Below, one piece after another: positions 42,714 to 51,314 of a stretch of 64,000 nt of DNA (the first letter of the stretch is position 1; each line of letters starts with the position of its first letter). The position numbers and the translations under genes were made by a program. The notes beneath the pieces are model-generated. The model searched no databases. It was not told the DNA's origin and saw nothing but the letters and a program-made list of their open reading frames with translations. Source of the DNA: Bacillota bacterium (GTDB taxonomy: Bacteria > Bacillota > Clostridia > Acetivibrionales > DSM-1351); NCBI GenBank assembly GCA_023460955.1, contig JAEWOH010000065.1, positions 17,201 through 81,200 of the forward strand, read 5' to 3'.

Positions 42714-42854
42714 TTATTTCTTTTCACAGCTTTGGTTTGCTACTGTACATGATGTCTTACAAGCTGACTGGCATGAAGTTTGACATTCGCCACAGCCGCC
42801 GTGAGAAAGGCTTTCTTTTAAAGTTGCAGTGTTTATTGTCTTAATGTGTTTCAT
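42714..42854 (-). CDS. scfA: SCIFF ranthipeptide precursor (six Cys in 45 residues)
   Basis: 46 residues starting MKHIKTINTATLKESL, then a core with six cysteines (21, 24, 28, 32, 36, 43): GGCGECQTSCQSACKTSC. The length and spacing match the SCIFF family. I chose the ATG at 42854, 11 bases after AGGAGG; one three codons upstream is only two bases from it. The peptide is the substrate of ScfB. Established work shows a Cys-to-Thr thioether for a close clostridial homologue. The final role is not settled. Confidence 0.93.
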   Translation of the reverse strand: MKHIKTINTATLKESLSHGGCGECQTSCQSACKTSCTVANQSCEKK

Positions 42855-42968
42855 CTCTGTCATATCCTCCTAATAAATTTTCTTAGCAGATTATAGCATA
42901 TATCAAAGGGTTTGAAAAGGCATAATTTGTAACGCTAGATAACCGAAAACCTATCCAATGTCAACACG

Positions 42969-43373
42969 TCAACGGAGATTTATTCCGAATATGCCGCCCA
43001 GGCAACCTACTATAGCACCGATTATAACAGTCAGAAGTACCTGCACATCCACAGCGAAATTCATGAAAACTATACTGCTTGCCAGATATAGAATTGCTAC
43101 ATACAATACTCCAACAGCGCAGCCATTCATCCAGCCTTTGCTTTTCACGTTTTTTGTAGAGTAGGCTGAAGCAGTCAGAACACTGATAATAGTGGTTATC
43201 AGTACAGCAATGAAAGTATATTTTTCAGGAAAATCCGTATAAGTCAAAAATAAAGCAAAGGCAAGAAAACATGGAAGAGTTATAAGAAACGATAAAATAA
43301 GTCCTTTTAATACTCTCAAAAGATTTACATGTTCATCGAGCTGCTTTTTCAATCCTTGTGTCTGTCCGGCCAT
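42969..43373 (-). CDS. TIGR04086-family membrane protein
   Basis: 134 residues with four hydrophobic segments after a polar N-terminus MAGQTQGLKKQLDEHVNLL. The last helices read ILYLASSIVFMNFAVDVQV and VIIGAIVGCLGGIFGI, typical of this clostridial family that lies next to yajC and the SCIFF gene. GGAGG precedes the ATG. Function unknown; the fixed position suggests a tie to peptide export or the Sec accessory, but this is inference. Confidence 0.8.
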   Translation of the reverse strand: MAGQTQGLKKQLDEHVNLLRVLKGLILSFLITLPCFLAFALFLTYTDFPEKYTFIAVLITTIISVLTASAYSTKNVKSKGWMNGCAVGVLYVAILYLASSIVFMNFAVDVQVLLTVIIGAIVGCLGGIFGINLR

Positions 43374-43472
43374 ATGGTACCTCCAAAAATAAAATATAAA
43401 AGTTTTCTATATATCTTATTTTTGAGGCTGGTTTCTTAGAACAAGCTATTACTAAATTTGTCTATTATTTTA

Positions 43473-43751
43473 TTAACCCTCTACAGGCTTAACTACATCC
43501 TTGATTGCCCAGCGCTTAAATACAACCTGAGTCTTTTCTACACTGGTTTCAACAGTAATTTCATCATCCTTGATATTTACTATCTTTCCGTATATCCCTC
43601 CTATAGATGTAACAGCCCATCCAACCTGTAAAGAATTGAGAAGCTCTTTAGTTTTCTTTTCTTTTCTCTTCTGAGGAAGAATAAGCATAACGTACATTAA
43701 ACCGAACACTAATCCCATCGGTATAACAAATTGGAATAAAATTGCTTCCAT
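43473..43751 (-). CDS. yajC: Preprotein translocase subunit YajC
   Basis: 92 residues. One membrane helix near the N-terminus (about 6-25) is followed by LPQKRKEKKTKELLNSLQVG and a small soluble domain DEITVETSVEKTQVVF. It is a Sec accessory protein that associates with SecDF. GGAGG lies ten bases before the ATG. Its neighbours are tgt upstream and the TIGR04086 gene downstream. Confidence 0.93.
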   Translation of the reverse strand: MEAILFQFVIPMGLVFGLMYVMLILPQKRKEKKTKELLNSLQVGWAVTSIGGIYGKIVNIKDDEITVETSVEKTQVVFKRWAIKDVVKPVEG

Positions 43752-43835
43752 AAAATTAAAACCTCCGTTAAAATATATTTATTTAACACAGTATTCCTGT
43801 ATTAATCTGAAAATTGTACCGGGTTAAAAAACCCT

Positions 43836-44960
43836 TTATTTTTTTGAGTAACCGTATTTATAATAAAAATCATCCCTGAAACTTCCTAATCTATCATCAA
43901 TTATAGCCTGTCTTACCTGTTTCATCAAGTTAATTAAGAAATATAAGTTGTGCCAGGTAGTCAATCTCAGTCCCAATAATTCTCCACATTTAAGCAGATG
44001 TCTTATATATGCTCTTGAGTAATTACGACATACATAGCAGTCACATTCAGGGTCTAATTTTGAGAAATCCCTTGCATACTTGGCATCGCGGATTATTACC
44101 CTTCCCTGGCTTGTCATTACCGTTCCGTTACGTCCTATTCTGGTCGGAAGTACACAGTCGAACATATCAATCCCTCTGATGGAACCTTCAATCAAATAAT
44201 CAGGAGAGCCCACTCCCATGAGGTATCTAGGCTTATCAGCCGGCATCAGCGGCGCTGTATAGTCCAAAACCTCGTACATAAGCTCTGCAGGTTCTCCAAC
44301 ACTTAACCCGCCGATAGCATAACCCGGAAAATCCAGTTCATTGAGCTGGTTGGCACTTTCTATTCTAAGGTCTTTATACATTCCACCCTGAATTATACCA
44401 AACAGAGACTGTTTTTCGGTATTTGTATGTGCATCTTTACATCGCTTTGCCCAGCGAGTGGTTCTTTCCATGGATTTTTTAACGTAGTCGTATTCGGCAG
44501 GGTATGGGGCACATTCATCAAAAGCCATTATTATATCTGCTCCCAAATCATTTTCTATACCCATAACCGATTCCGGAGTGAAAATGTGCTTTGATCCATC
44601 CAAATGAGATCTGAAGGTTACGCCTTCCTCGGTGATTTTTCTCAAGCCGCTTAAGCTGAACACCTGAAACCCGCCGCTGTCAGTAAGTATGGGCCTGTCC
44701 CAATTCATGAAGCCATGCAGGCCACCCGCCTGCTTTACGATGTCCTGTCCCGGCCTGAGATAGCAATGATAAGTATTGCTCAATATAATTTTAGCGTCTA
44801 TTTCCTTTAATTCCTCAGGTGACATACCCTTTACGGTAGCAAGGGTACCAACCGGCATAAATATTGGAGTATCGAAAGAGCCGTGCGGTGTATGAACTTT
44901 TCCAAGCCTCGCACCTGTCTGCTTACAGGTCTTAATTAATTCATAAGTTACTGCTGCCAT
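43836..44960 (-). CDS. tgt: tRNA-guanine transglycosylase
   Basis: 374 residues. DSGGFQVFSL carries the active-site region, GIIQGGMYKDLR and GGLSVGEP bind the base, and the zinc site is CDCYVCRNYSRAYIRH. It exchanges guanine 34 for preQ1 in tRNAs with GUN anticodons, such as the tRNA-Asn in this window. It lies 99 bases behind queA, the next enzyme of queuosine synthesis. AAGGAT-type site before the ATG. Confidence 0.95.
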   Translation of the reverse strand: MAAVTYELIKTCKQTGARLGKVHTPHGSFDTPIFMPVGTLATVKGMSPEELKEIDAKIILSNTYHCYLRPGQDIVKQAGGLHGFMNWDRPILTDSGGFQVFSLSGLRKITEEGVTFRSHLDGSKHIFTPESVMGIENDLGADIIMAFDECAPYPAEYDYVKKSMERTTRWAKRCKDAHTNTEKQSLFGIIQGGMYKDLRIESANQLNELDFPGYAIGGLSVGEPAELMYEVLDYTAPLMPADKPRYLMGVGSPDYLIEGSIRGIDMFDCVLPTRIGRNGTVMTSQGRVIIRDAKYARDFSKLDPECDCYVCRNYSRAYIRHLLKCGELLGLRLTTWHNLYFLINLMKQVRQAIIDDRLGSFRDDFYYKYGYSKK

Positions 44961-44999
44961 ATCTATAATCCTTCCGTAATTGTTTAGTGTTATCTTATA

Positions 45000-45064
45000 A
45001 CTACTATCTACTACCTGCTATCTACTATCTGCTAGCACTGAACTACTAACTACTAACTACTACT
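45000..45064. repeat. CTACTATCTACTAC simple repeat tract between queA and tgt
   Basis: A run of words ACTAACTACT, CTACTATCTA and CTGCTAG, just past the queA stop codon. It matches the tract at 584-640 on the opposite strand. Its last bases overlap the queA stop. Confidence 0.6.
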
Positions 45065-46088
45065 TAATAAACATTGCGTCACCGAAGCTGAAAAACCTGT
45101 ACCGTTCCTTAACAGCTACCGAATAGGCATTAAGAACCTTTTCCCTGCCCGCCAGTGAGCTTACCAGCATTATCAAAGTTGACTCGGGCAGATGGAAATT
45201 TGTAATAAGCCTGTCCACTATTTTAAAGCTGTAACCCGGATAAATAAAGATGTCGGTCCAACCGTCGGAAGCCTTCAGCTCACCATTACAGCTGTTACCC
45301 ACCGTTTCAAGCACTCTGCAGCTGGTAGTTCCTACAGCAACAACTTTTTTACCGTTTCTTTTCGTGTCATTTATTGTATCGCAGGCTTCCTGACTTATAG
45401 AATAATACTCTGAATGCATTTTATGCTGGGTAATATCTTCAACCTTGACAGGTCTGAAGGTTCCAAGTCCAACATGAAGCATTACATATGCTATTTTTAC
45501 ACCTTTCTGAGTCAATGTTTCAAGGAGTTCCTGCGTAAAATGCAGGCCGGCAGTCGGTGCCGCCGCCGAGCCATTGTATTTTGCATATACGGTCTGATAA
45601 CGCTCAGGGTCTTCCAGCTTTTCGGTTATATACGGCGGCAGGGGCATTATGCCCACTTTGTCCAGTATTTCTTCAAAGATGCCTTCATATATAAACCTTA
45701 CAAGCCTGTTACCCTCTTCAAGTACCTCTAGTATTTCAGCCTTGAGTTCACCATTCCCGAAAACAAATCTAGCACCCGGTTTGGCTTTCTTTCCGGGTCT
45801 CAAAATAACTTCCCAGGTGTCCTCAGCTATCCTTTTTAAAAGCACAAATTCTATCTTTCCGCCGCTGCCTTCCTTTTCCCCTAAAAGCCTTGCAGGGATG
45901 ACTCTTGTATTATTTAAAACAAGGCAGTCACCTTCAGAAAAGTATTCAACTATATCTTTAAACAATTTATGATTAATTTCTCCCGACTCCCTGTCCAGTA
46001 CCATTAAACGGGAGTTGTCTCTTTTCTCCAATGGGTGCTGAGCAATAAGTTCTTCGGGCAAGTAATAATCAAATTCCTTTAAATCCAC
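45060..46088 (-). CDS. queA: S-adenosylmethionine:tRNA ribosyltransferase-isomerase
   Basis: 342 residues from the GTG at 46088, seven bases after GGAGG. It starts MDLKEFDYYLPEELIAQHP, then LVLNNTRVIPARLLG, GSAAAPTAGLHFTQELL, and TNFHLPESTLIMLVSSLAG. It converts preQ1 in tRNA to epoxyqueuosine. Upstream of tgt in the same direction; the first gene of the queA to scf to gamma-CA block. Confidence 0.95.
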   Translation of the reverse strand: MDLKEFDYYLPEELIAQHPLEKRDNSRLMVLDRESGEINHKLFKDIVEYFSEGDCLVLNNTRVIPARLLGEKEGSGGKIEFVLLKRIAEDTWEVILRPGKKAKPGARFVFGNGELKAEILEVLEEGNRLVRFIYEGIFEEILDKVGIMPLPPYITEKLEDPERYQTVYAKYNGSAAAPTAGLHFTQELLETLTQKGVKIAYVMLHVGLGTFRPVKVEDITQHKMHSEYYSISQEACDTINDTKRNGKKVVAVGTTSCRVLETVGNSCNGELKASDGWTDIFIYPGYSFKIVDRLITNFHLPESTLIMLVSSLAGREKVLNAYSVAVKERYRFFSFGDAMFIK

Positions 46089-46236
46089 AATAAGTCCTCC
46101 GACCATATAAATAACGTTTCAGTAACGTATTAAATTTAATTACTTCATATTATATGTATAATTGAGCTGCTTAAAACGCTGTATCAAATAAACAATAAAT
46201 ATCATACATTATAATTACTTATATTACAAATACTTA

Positions 46237-46265
46237 TTGCCATATATACTGTTTTTTTGTATAAT
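46237..46265 (+). promoter_or_regulatory. lysC promoter
   Basis: TTGCCA (46237-46242), 17-base spacer, TATAAT (46260-46265). The transcript would begin near 46272, giving a leader of about 175 bases. Confidence 0.7.
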
Positions 46266-46268
46266 TTA

Positions 46269-46410
46269 TGAGATAATTCCTGCAAGAAAATATTAGGAGA
46301 TATCTCATATAAGTGACAGGCAATAACAAAATTATACTAGCTTAAGAAACCGGCCCAAAGCCGGTTCATTATTATATTAAATACACTTATTAAGGATGGC
46401 TCCTGTCAGG
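46269..46410 (+). promoter_or_regulatory. Structured leader of lysC, not an L-box
   Basis: TGAGATA (46269-46275) pairs with TATCTCA (46301-46307). AACCGGC (46348-46354) pairs with GCCGGTT (46360-46366). GACAGG (46315-46320) can pair with CCTGTC (46402-46407), while the adjacent AAGTG (46311-46315) can pair with CACTT (46384-46388): the two long-range helices exclude each other. The lysine-riboswitch core seen at 50944 is absent. It may be an attenuator of another type. Confidence 0.4.
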
Positions 46411-46448
46411 TATAAAAATATAGTTATTATGGATGGAGGATGCAACGA

Positions 46449-47804
46449 ATGAAAGTAGCAAAATTTGGTGGGACTTCACTGGCTAACGCTGAACAAATAA
46501 AAAAGGTCTGCGACATAGTACTATCTGATAGTGACAGAAGAATTATTGTAGTATCAGCACCTGGAAAAAGAGATAAACAAGATACAAAGGTAACCGATCT
46601 ATTGATTGCCTGCGCTAATAAGCAGCTTGGAACCGGCGAATCTTCAGCTGAGCTTGAAGCCGTTGTAAAAAGATTTAAAGATATCTCAGATGAACTTAAA
46701 CTGGACAGTGGTATTGTTGATGAAATCAGAAAAGATCTGGAAGCACGTGTTCAGCTTGATACAAGTCATGAAGGAATGTTCATGGATGCAATGAAAGCAG
46801 CCGGTGAAGATAACAGCGCCAAGCTTGTAGCAGCATACCTCAACAGTATTGGAAAAAAGGCACATTATGTCAGCCCTAAGGAAGCCGGACTTTTATTAAG
46901 CAGTGAATTCGGAAATGCTCAGGTTCTGCCTGAATCCTATGAAAACCTTAAAATGTTGAACAATTATGATGGAATAATTATATTCCCTGGCTTCTTTGGA
47001 TACACCAAAGAAGGTAAAGTTGCTACCTTCCCCCGCGGCGGCTCCGATATAACAGGTTCAATATTGGCTGCTGCTCTTAAAGTTGATCTGTACGAGAACT
47101 TTACTGATGTAGATGCGGTTTATGCAGCACATCCGGGACTTGTTCACAATCCTGATGCCATTTCAGAACTTACTTACAGAGAAATGAGAGAATTATCCTA
47201 TGCTGGTTTCTCAGTTTTACATGAAGACACCCTTGTTCCTGTATTTATGGCAGGAGTACCTGTTAATATAAAAAATACAAATAATCCTACAGCTCCTGGC
47301 ACAAAAATAGTTCTGACAAGAGATCTGACCCCTAATCCGGTTGTTGGTATAGCTAGTGATGCCGGCTTCTGTTGTATATATGTAAGCAAATTCATGATGA
47401 ACAGAGAAGTAGGCTTTGGAAGAAAACTCCTTCAGATCCTTGAGGAAGAAGGTATTTCCTACGAACATACTCCATCAGGAATTGATAACATATCAGTAAT
47501 CCTTAAGCAAAATCAATTTAAAACACCTGAAGTGGAACAGAAGGTTCTTAATCGTATAAAGACAGAACTTAGCTGTGATGATGTGTCTATAGACCATAAT
47601 CTTGCTATTGTAATTATTGTTGGTGAAGGGATGAAAAATACAGTTGGAACTGCTGCCAGAGCAACCTCTGCACTGGCCAAGGCATCAATCAGCCTTGAGA
47701 TGATAAATCAGGGTTCCTCTGAAATAACCATGATGTTCGCTGTAAGAGAAAGCGAATCCAATAAAGCAGTTATTTCGCTTTACAATGAATTTTTCCATAA
47801 ATAA
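46449..47804 (+). CDS. lysC: Aspartate kinase
   Basis: 451 residues from the ATG at 46449, nine bases after GGAGG; an ATG nine bases earlier touches that site. KFGGTSLAN at the N-terminus is the ATP/Asp-binding motif; FPRGGSDITGS completes the kinase fold. The C-terminal 150 residues form two ACT domains for feedback control. It phosphorylates aspartate, the first step to lysine, threonine, methionine and diaminopimelate. It is unlinked to dapAB and has its own promoter and leader. Confidence 0.93.
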   Translation: MKVAKFGGTSLANAEQIKKVCDIVLSDSDRRIIVVSAPGKRDKQDTKVTDLLIACANKQLGTGESSAELEAVVKRFKDISDELKLDSGIVDEIRKDLEARVQLDTSHEGMFMDAMKAAGEDNSAKLVAAYLNSIGKKAHYVSPKEAGLLLSSEFGNAQVLPESYENLKMLNNYDGIIIFPGFFGYTKEGKVATFPRGGSDITGSILAAALKVDLYENFTDVDAVYAAHPGLVHNPDAISELTYREMRELSYAGFSVLHEDTLVPVFMAGVPVNIKNTNNPTAPGTKIVLTRDLTPNPVVGIASDAGFCCIYVSKFMMNREVGFGRKLLQILEEEGISYEHTPSGIDNISVILKQNQFKTPEVEQKVLNRIKTELSCDDVSIDHNLAIVIIVGEGMKNTVGTAARATSALAKASISLEMINQGSSEITMMFAVRESESNKAVISLYNEFFHK

Positions 47805-47864
47805 TTATTTGTTTTTTCAGATTTTTACGTGGATTAAGACGCATTTAGTAGTTTCTTTCTATTT

Positions 47865-47916
47865 AAGAAGCACCTGAAATTTAAGTTGAATAACTTTACT
47901 TTTCAGGTGCTTCTTT
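47865..47916. terminator. Convergent terminator
   Basis: AAGAAGCACCTGAAA pairs with TTTCAGGTGCTTCTT around a 20-base loop; a T-run follows on the right. It lies between lysC and the opposing kinase gene. Confidence 0.85.
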
Positions 47917-47985
47917 ATTAAGATGGCTTATTAATAAGTAGTCAAATGTAGGGCTTCTACTTTATATAGCTATATCATTCCTACT

Positions 47986-48825
47986 TCATATCAGAATTTC
48001 TTTTATATTATTAAATACGCTATCCCAGTTATAGTCCGGGTTGTTTATGATATATTTTTTAATCGGAAGTTTTTCCAAAACTGATAATTCTACTCTTTTT
48101 CTGTCCTCAAAAAACCTGATTGTACCATCAAGACCTTTCAGATTGTTTATCTTACCGTATTTTGAATTTTCAACCCAATCTATTACCATATCAATCCAAT
48201 CCTTCATTATGGCTTTATCCGGGGAGATTCTTTCTTTTGCAACTCTGCTTATGGTCTCTTTAATATCGGGTTGTGTCAGATAAATTAGTACAGGATTAAG
48301 TTTTTCAACAATATTCATTAGGGATAGAAGATACTCACATACTTTTTCTTCAGGCTGCATGTGAATTCCCATCAATTCACAAATACTGTTCTGCAAATAG
48401 GCGCACTCAAAAATATTTACATCTGCCTCTTGGTGCGCTCTTTCACAAAATACCTTCCATCTTTTTTGATGAAGTTCCATAAATTTCTCTGCCGGTACTC
48501 TCCCATCATAGACTTCATAAGCCGCAAAATCCTTGACCTCATTTGGAAGTAATCCCATTTTTGTATATGCAACAATAGCATAATCCTTTTCTATTTTTGA
48601 AAACTTCCTTATAACGTCCAAATGGTTTACATTCTTACTTAATATATTTTCATACTCATTCAAAGGTATATAAGCACACCAGGATAAATCTGCGGGGTGA
48701 ATATCTCCCTCACAGAATAATTGTGTCTTAATATTTCCGGCATTCAAATAATTATTGACTTTTCCTGCTATTGTTGTTTTGCCGGAACCCGGTATACCTT
48801 CAATTAAAATTAATTTTGTCTGCAT
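47986..48825 (-). CDS. P-loop kinase-like protein of unknown substrate
   Basis: 279 residues from the ATG at 48825, after AGGAGAGA. Walker A is LIEGIPGSGKTTIAG (about residues 8-22). Later FECAYLQNSICELMG and LIYLTQPDIKETISRV resemble nucleoside- or shikimate-type kinases. The substrate is unknown. It is a single gene between the lysC terminator and the SpoIID-like gene. Confidence 0.7.
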   Translation of the reverse strand: MQTKLILIEGIPGSGKTTIAGKVNNYLNAGNIKTQLFCEGDIHPADLSWCAYIPLNEYENILSKNVNHLDVIRKFSKIEKDYAIVAYTKMGLLPNEVKDFAAYEVYDGRVPAEKFMELHQKRWKVFCERAHQEADVNIFECAYLQNSICELMGIHMQPEEKVCEYLLSLMNIVEKLNPVLIYLTQPDIKETISRVAKERISPDKAIMKDWIDMVIDWVENSKYGKINNLKGLDGTIRFFEDRKRVELSVLEKLPIKKYIINNPDYNWDSVFNNIKEILI

Positions 48826-49064
48826 AAAAAAATCTCTCCTTTGCATAAACATGCGCTGGAAAGATTTATAACCAAAAATAGAGTCTACGCTCGTAAATAC
48901 TTAATATATCAAGGTTAACTAAACTAATCCAGCACAAATAGAGCTTACAAGCTCATAATAATTAGATTTGCGAATGCTGAATTAGCCAATTTTCATTGTA
49001 TCAATTACTCTTCCTTTCGTAGATTAATTTTTATTTTAATCCAAAAAGTGTTATAAGTCTATTA

Positions 49065-50726
49065 TTAATTTTTAACCTCAATTTTTGTACCTGAATAATA
49101 ATGCATTAATATCTGGTCGAAGGTGAACCCTGCATTTGCCATTCCCTTTGCGCCCTCCTGGCTCATCCCCACCGCATGTCCGTAGCCTCTGCCTGTAAAG
49201 GTATATTCCGTCGGATTTGCAGAAACAACAGTTGTATTCCCCTGTGCACCCAGAATGGTTAATTTCTGATTTGTATCGGTGTTTTTTGTTACACCGTCGG
49301 CGGATACGATTGTTAGCTGACTCACCTGCTTCTTCTCAACCTTACCATCAACCATAACATCTATATCGGAATTTGTTGTAATCGTATACCACTGGCTATA
49401 TAAGCCCAGAAACGTTCTACAGCCGTCTTTTGTAAATTTTCTTCCATTAGGCTCTAAAGTCCCTTTTACCAATACTTCTATTGGTCTGCCGGCTTCTGAA
49501 AGCTTGGTTACTTCTATACTTGTAACATTACCTATATTATAGTTCTTAAGCTTCTGGCTTATTTCATCAGCAGTTAATGTCAGGGTCCAATTATATTTCG
49601 GAGACTTTCCTGACTCATATTTGTCTTCAACACTTTTTAAATATGGAGCTCCATTCCAGACATTTGAGGCATCCTCCGTCTGACCACCGCTTGATGCAGA
49701 GTAAACAGCCTCTATAAGCTGACCGTTATAGGTTATGACCATATCTTTGGTTTCATCAACCGCAGTGTTTGAGTTTGTGCTTTCTGAGCCCATTCCTTTA
49801 TACACTTGGCAGTGTATATCATTACACAAATTAAAACCGTAATTTAAATGGGTATTTGATTTTTTATTTTTTGTCAGATTTAAATAGGCATAGGTTCTTG
49901 CTGCGACTGCCTGGGCCTTAATTGCCTCTTTATTGGAATAACTTTCGATTTCATTTGGAACTACTCCATAAATATATTCTTCCATTTGTAAAACATTAAT
50001 TACAGTCATATCACTGCCTGTAACTCTTAATAATTCAACAAGACCTCTGAAACTGTTGAATTTTCCGGTACCTATTTTTACAGGATCATTATCTGCAATC
50101 GGTTTTCCTCTTAATAGCTTTTGCGTTGAAGCATACATAAATAAAATATCACCTGTGCTACTGTCTGTACCGCAGATTCTTGTATCAACCCTGTCAATAA
50201 CTGTACATTCAAGCTGTCCCAGCTTTTCCAGAACATCTTTTATTGCACTTTCTGCAGCTGCATAATTAATATAACTGCCGGTCCAAATCTCCCAGCCGGT
50301 ATCTGTAAAAACCGGGTATGCAGTGATTCCGCTTTGTTTGTAAGTACCAATCACTGCTAACGTATCGTTATATGTATTATAGTTTTTTTGAAGCTTCAGG
50401 TGATATGGTCCCGTCGTAGGACTGCCTGTCTCGGCAACCGCTGTCAGCTTAGCAGGAGACCCGGTAAAGAAACTGTCCTTTCTGACATTGATAACTTGCC
50501 CGGGAGCAGCATTATACACAAGAGAATATGTGTTGGAGGCTCCATCGTATGCGCTGAAGGCAATACCTTTATCTGCACTTATACCTATCTGGCTCACAGC
50601 TTTTGTGCCAAAGTAAAGTCCTACCTTCACAACAGGGTTTGCTGCGGCATAAACATTATTGAGGTTTGCACCGGAAAACATCGAAAATAGTAATATTATG
50701 CTTAATACTAAGCAGAATTTCTTCAT
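49065..50726 (-). CDS. SpoIID/LytB-domain protein
   Basis: 553 residues from the ATG at 50726, ten bases after AAGGAG; an ATG 21 bases upstream has a less well spaced site. A signal peptide (about 1-29) ends VYA. A SPOR-like segment lies near residues 145-185. The SpoIID domain has VPNEIESYSNKEAIKAQAVA, SASSGGQTEDASNVW and GRGYGHAVGMSQEGAKGMA. SpoIID-type proteins are lytic transglycosylases that cut peptidoglycan stripped of peptide stems, used in engulfment and germination. The size suggests a germination-like (LytB-type) or vegetative paralogue. Confidence 0.9.
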   Translation of the reverse strand: MKKFCLVLSIILLFSMFSGANLNNVYAAANPVVKVGLYFGTKAVSQIGISADKGIAFSAYDGASNTYSLVYNAAPGQVINVRKDSFFTGSPAKLTAVAETGSPTTGPYHLKLQKNYNTYNDTLAVIGTYKQSGITAYPVFTDTGWEIWTGSYINYAAAESAIKDVLEKLGQLECTVIDRVDTRICGTDSSTGDILFMYASTQKLLRGKPIADNDPVKIGTGKFNSFRGLVELLRVTGSDMTVINVLQMEEYIYGVVPNEIESYSNKEAIKAQAVAARTYAYLNLTKNKKSNTHLNYGFNLCNDIHCQVYKGMGSESTNSNTAVDETKDMVITYNGQLIEAVYSASSGGQTEDASNVWNGAPYLKSVEDKYESGKSPKYNWTLTLTADEISQKLKNYNIGNVTSIEVTKLSEAGRPIEVLVKGTLEPNGRKFTKDGCRTFLGLYSQWYTITTNSDIDVMVDGKVEKKQVSQLTIVSADGVTKNTDTNQKLTILGAQGNTTVVSANPTEYTFTGRGYGHAVGMSQEGAKGMANAGFTFDQILMHYYSGTKIEVKN

Positions 50727-50897
50727 TTGTAATAAGCTCCTTGTCATTTTGTTATCTTTTCCTCCTTGTTTCGACATACAATAATGGACATCCTCCCTGT
50801 GTTGGAAATTGTAACAGAATTGAAATATCCGGAATATACTATAGACATAAACCGGAAAACATAGGTATATTAATTAATATATAATTAACTAAAATAT

Positions 50898-50926
50898 TTG
50901 ACACTTTTATTTACCAATGTTAAAAT
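50898..50926 (+). promoter_or_regulatory. Promoter of the lysine-riboswitch operon
   Basis: TTGACA (50898-50903), 17-base spacer, TAAAAT (50921-50926). The start near 50933 lies just before the riboswitch. Confidence 0.75.
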
Positions 50927-50943
50927 TAAAAAAATGAATAGAT

Positions 50944-51117
50944 TTAGATAGAGGTGCGTTTTTTAAAAGTATCTGTAATGAAGATTTTGGGGTCTTGTGA
51001 TTTACAGTGAAAGGAGAAAACGCCGAAGGTTATTACATCCCAGTTTATGTAATACCTGGTTTCAAGGTTAAGAGCCTTGAGATTGTCATCATAATGATGT
51101 GGTGGAGCGCTATCTGT
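50944..51117 (+). promoter_or_regulatory. Lysine riboswitch (L-box)
   Basis: Helix P1 is AGATAG (50946-50951) with CTATCT (51110-51115). The family core is present: GAGGTGCG near the 5' side, AGTA, then GAAAGGAG and GCCGAAG in the middle, and TGGAGCGCTATC at the 3' side. Lysine binding would stabilise P1 and favour the terminator that follows at 51147-51171. The TCTGTTTA at 51113-51120 can pair with TAAACAGA at 51140-51147, an alternative helix that competes with P1 and the terminator stem. Confidence 0.92.
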
Positions 51118-51146
51118 TTACTATAATTCTTAATTTGTTTAAACAG

Positions 51147-51171
51147 ACGTCGGCTCGTGCCGGCGTTTTTT
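51147..51171 (+). terminator. Riboswitch-controlled terminator
   Basis: ACGTCGGC pairs with GCCGGCGT around TCGT, followed by six T. It lies 30 bases after the L-box. The remainder of the 50727-51314 gap holds the promoter and an AT-rich stretch before dapA. Confidence 0.85.
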
Positions 51172-51314
51172 ATTATCTAGGAAGTTCTAATATTTTTGTC
51201 CAAATATAAGTATTGGAACGCCTACGAATAAAGGGAACAATGTAAATGTGTTGGATATAAGCTTTTGATATGTATAAAAAACAGCGTACATAAAACGCGG
51301 ATGGAGGTTAAATT

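Noticed and set aside
43805..43840. tgt-yajC gap hairpin (GGGTT/AACCC) as a terminator
   Set aside because: Its T-run lies on the wrong side for the minus-strand genes, and the stem is only five pairs.
46269..46410. Second lysine riboswitch upstream of lysC
   Set aside because: The L-box core elements seen at 50944-51117 are not found here.
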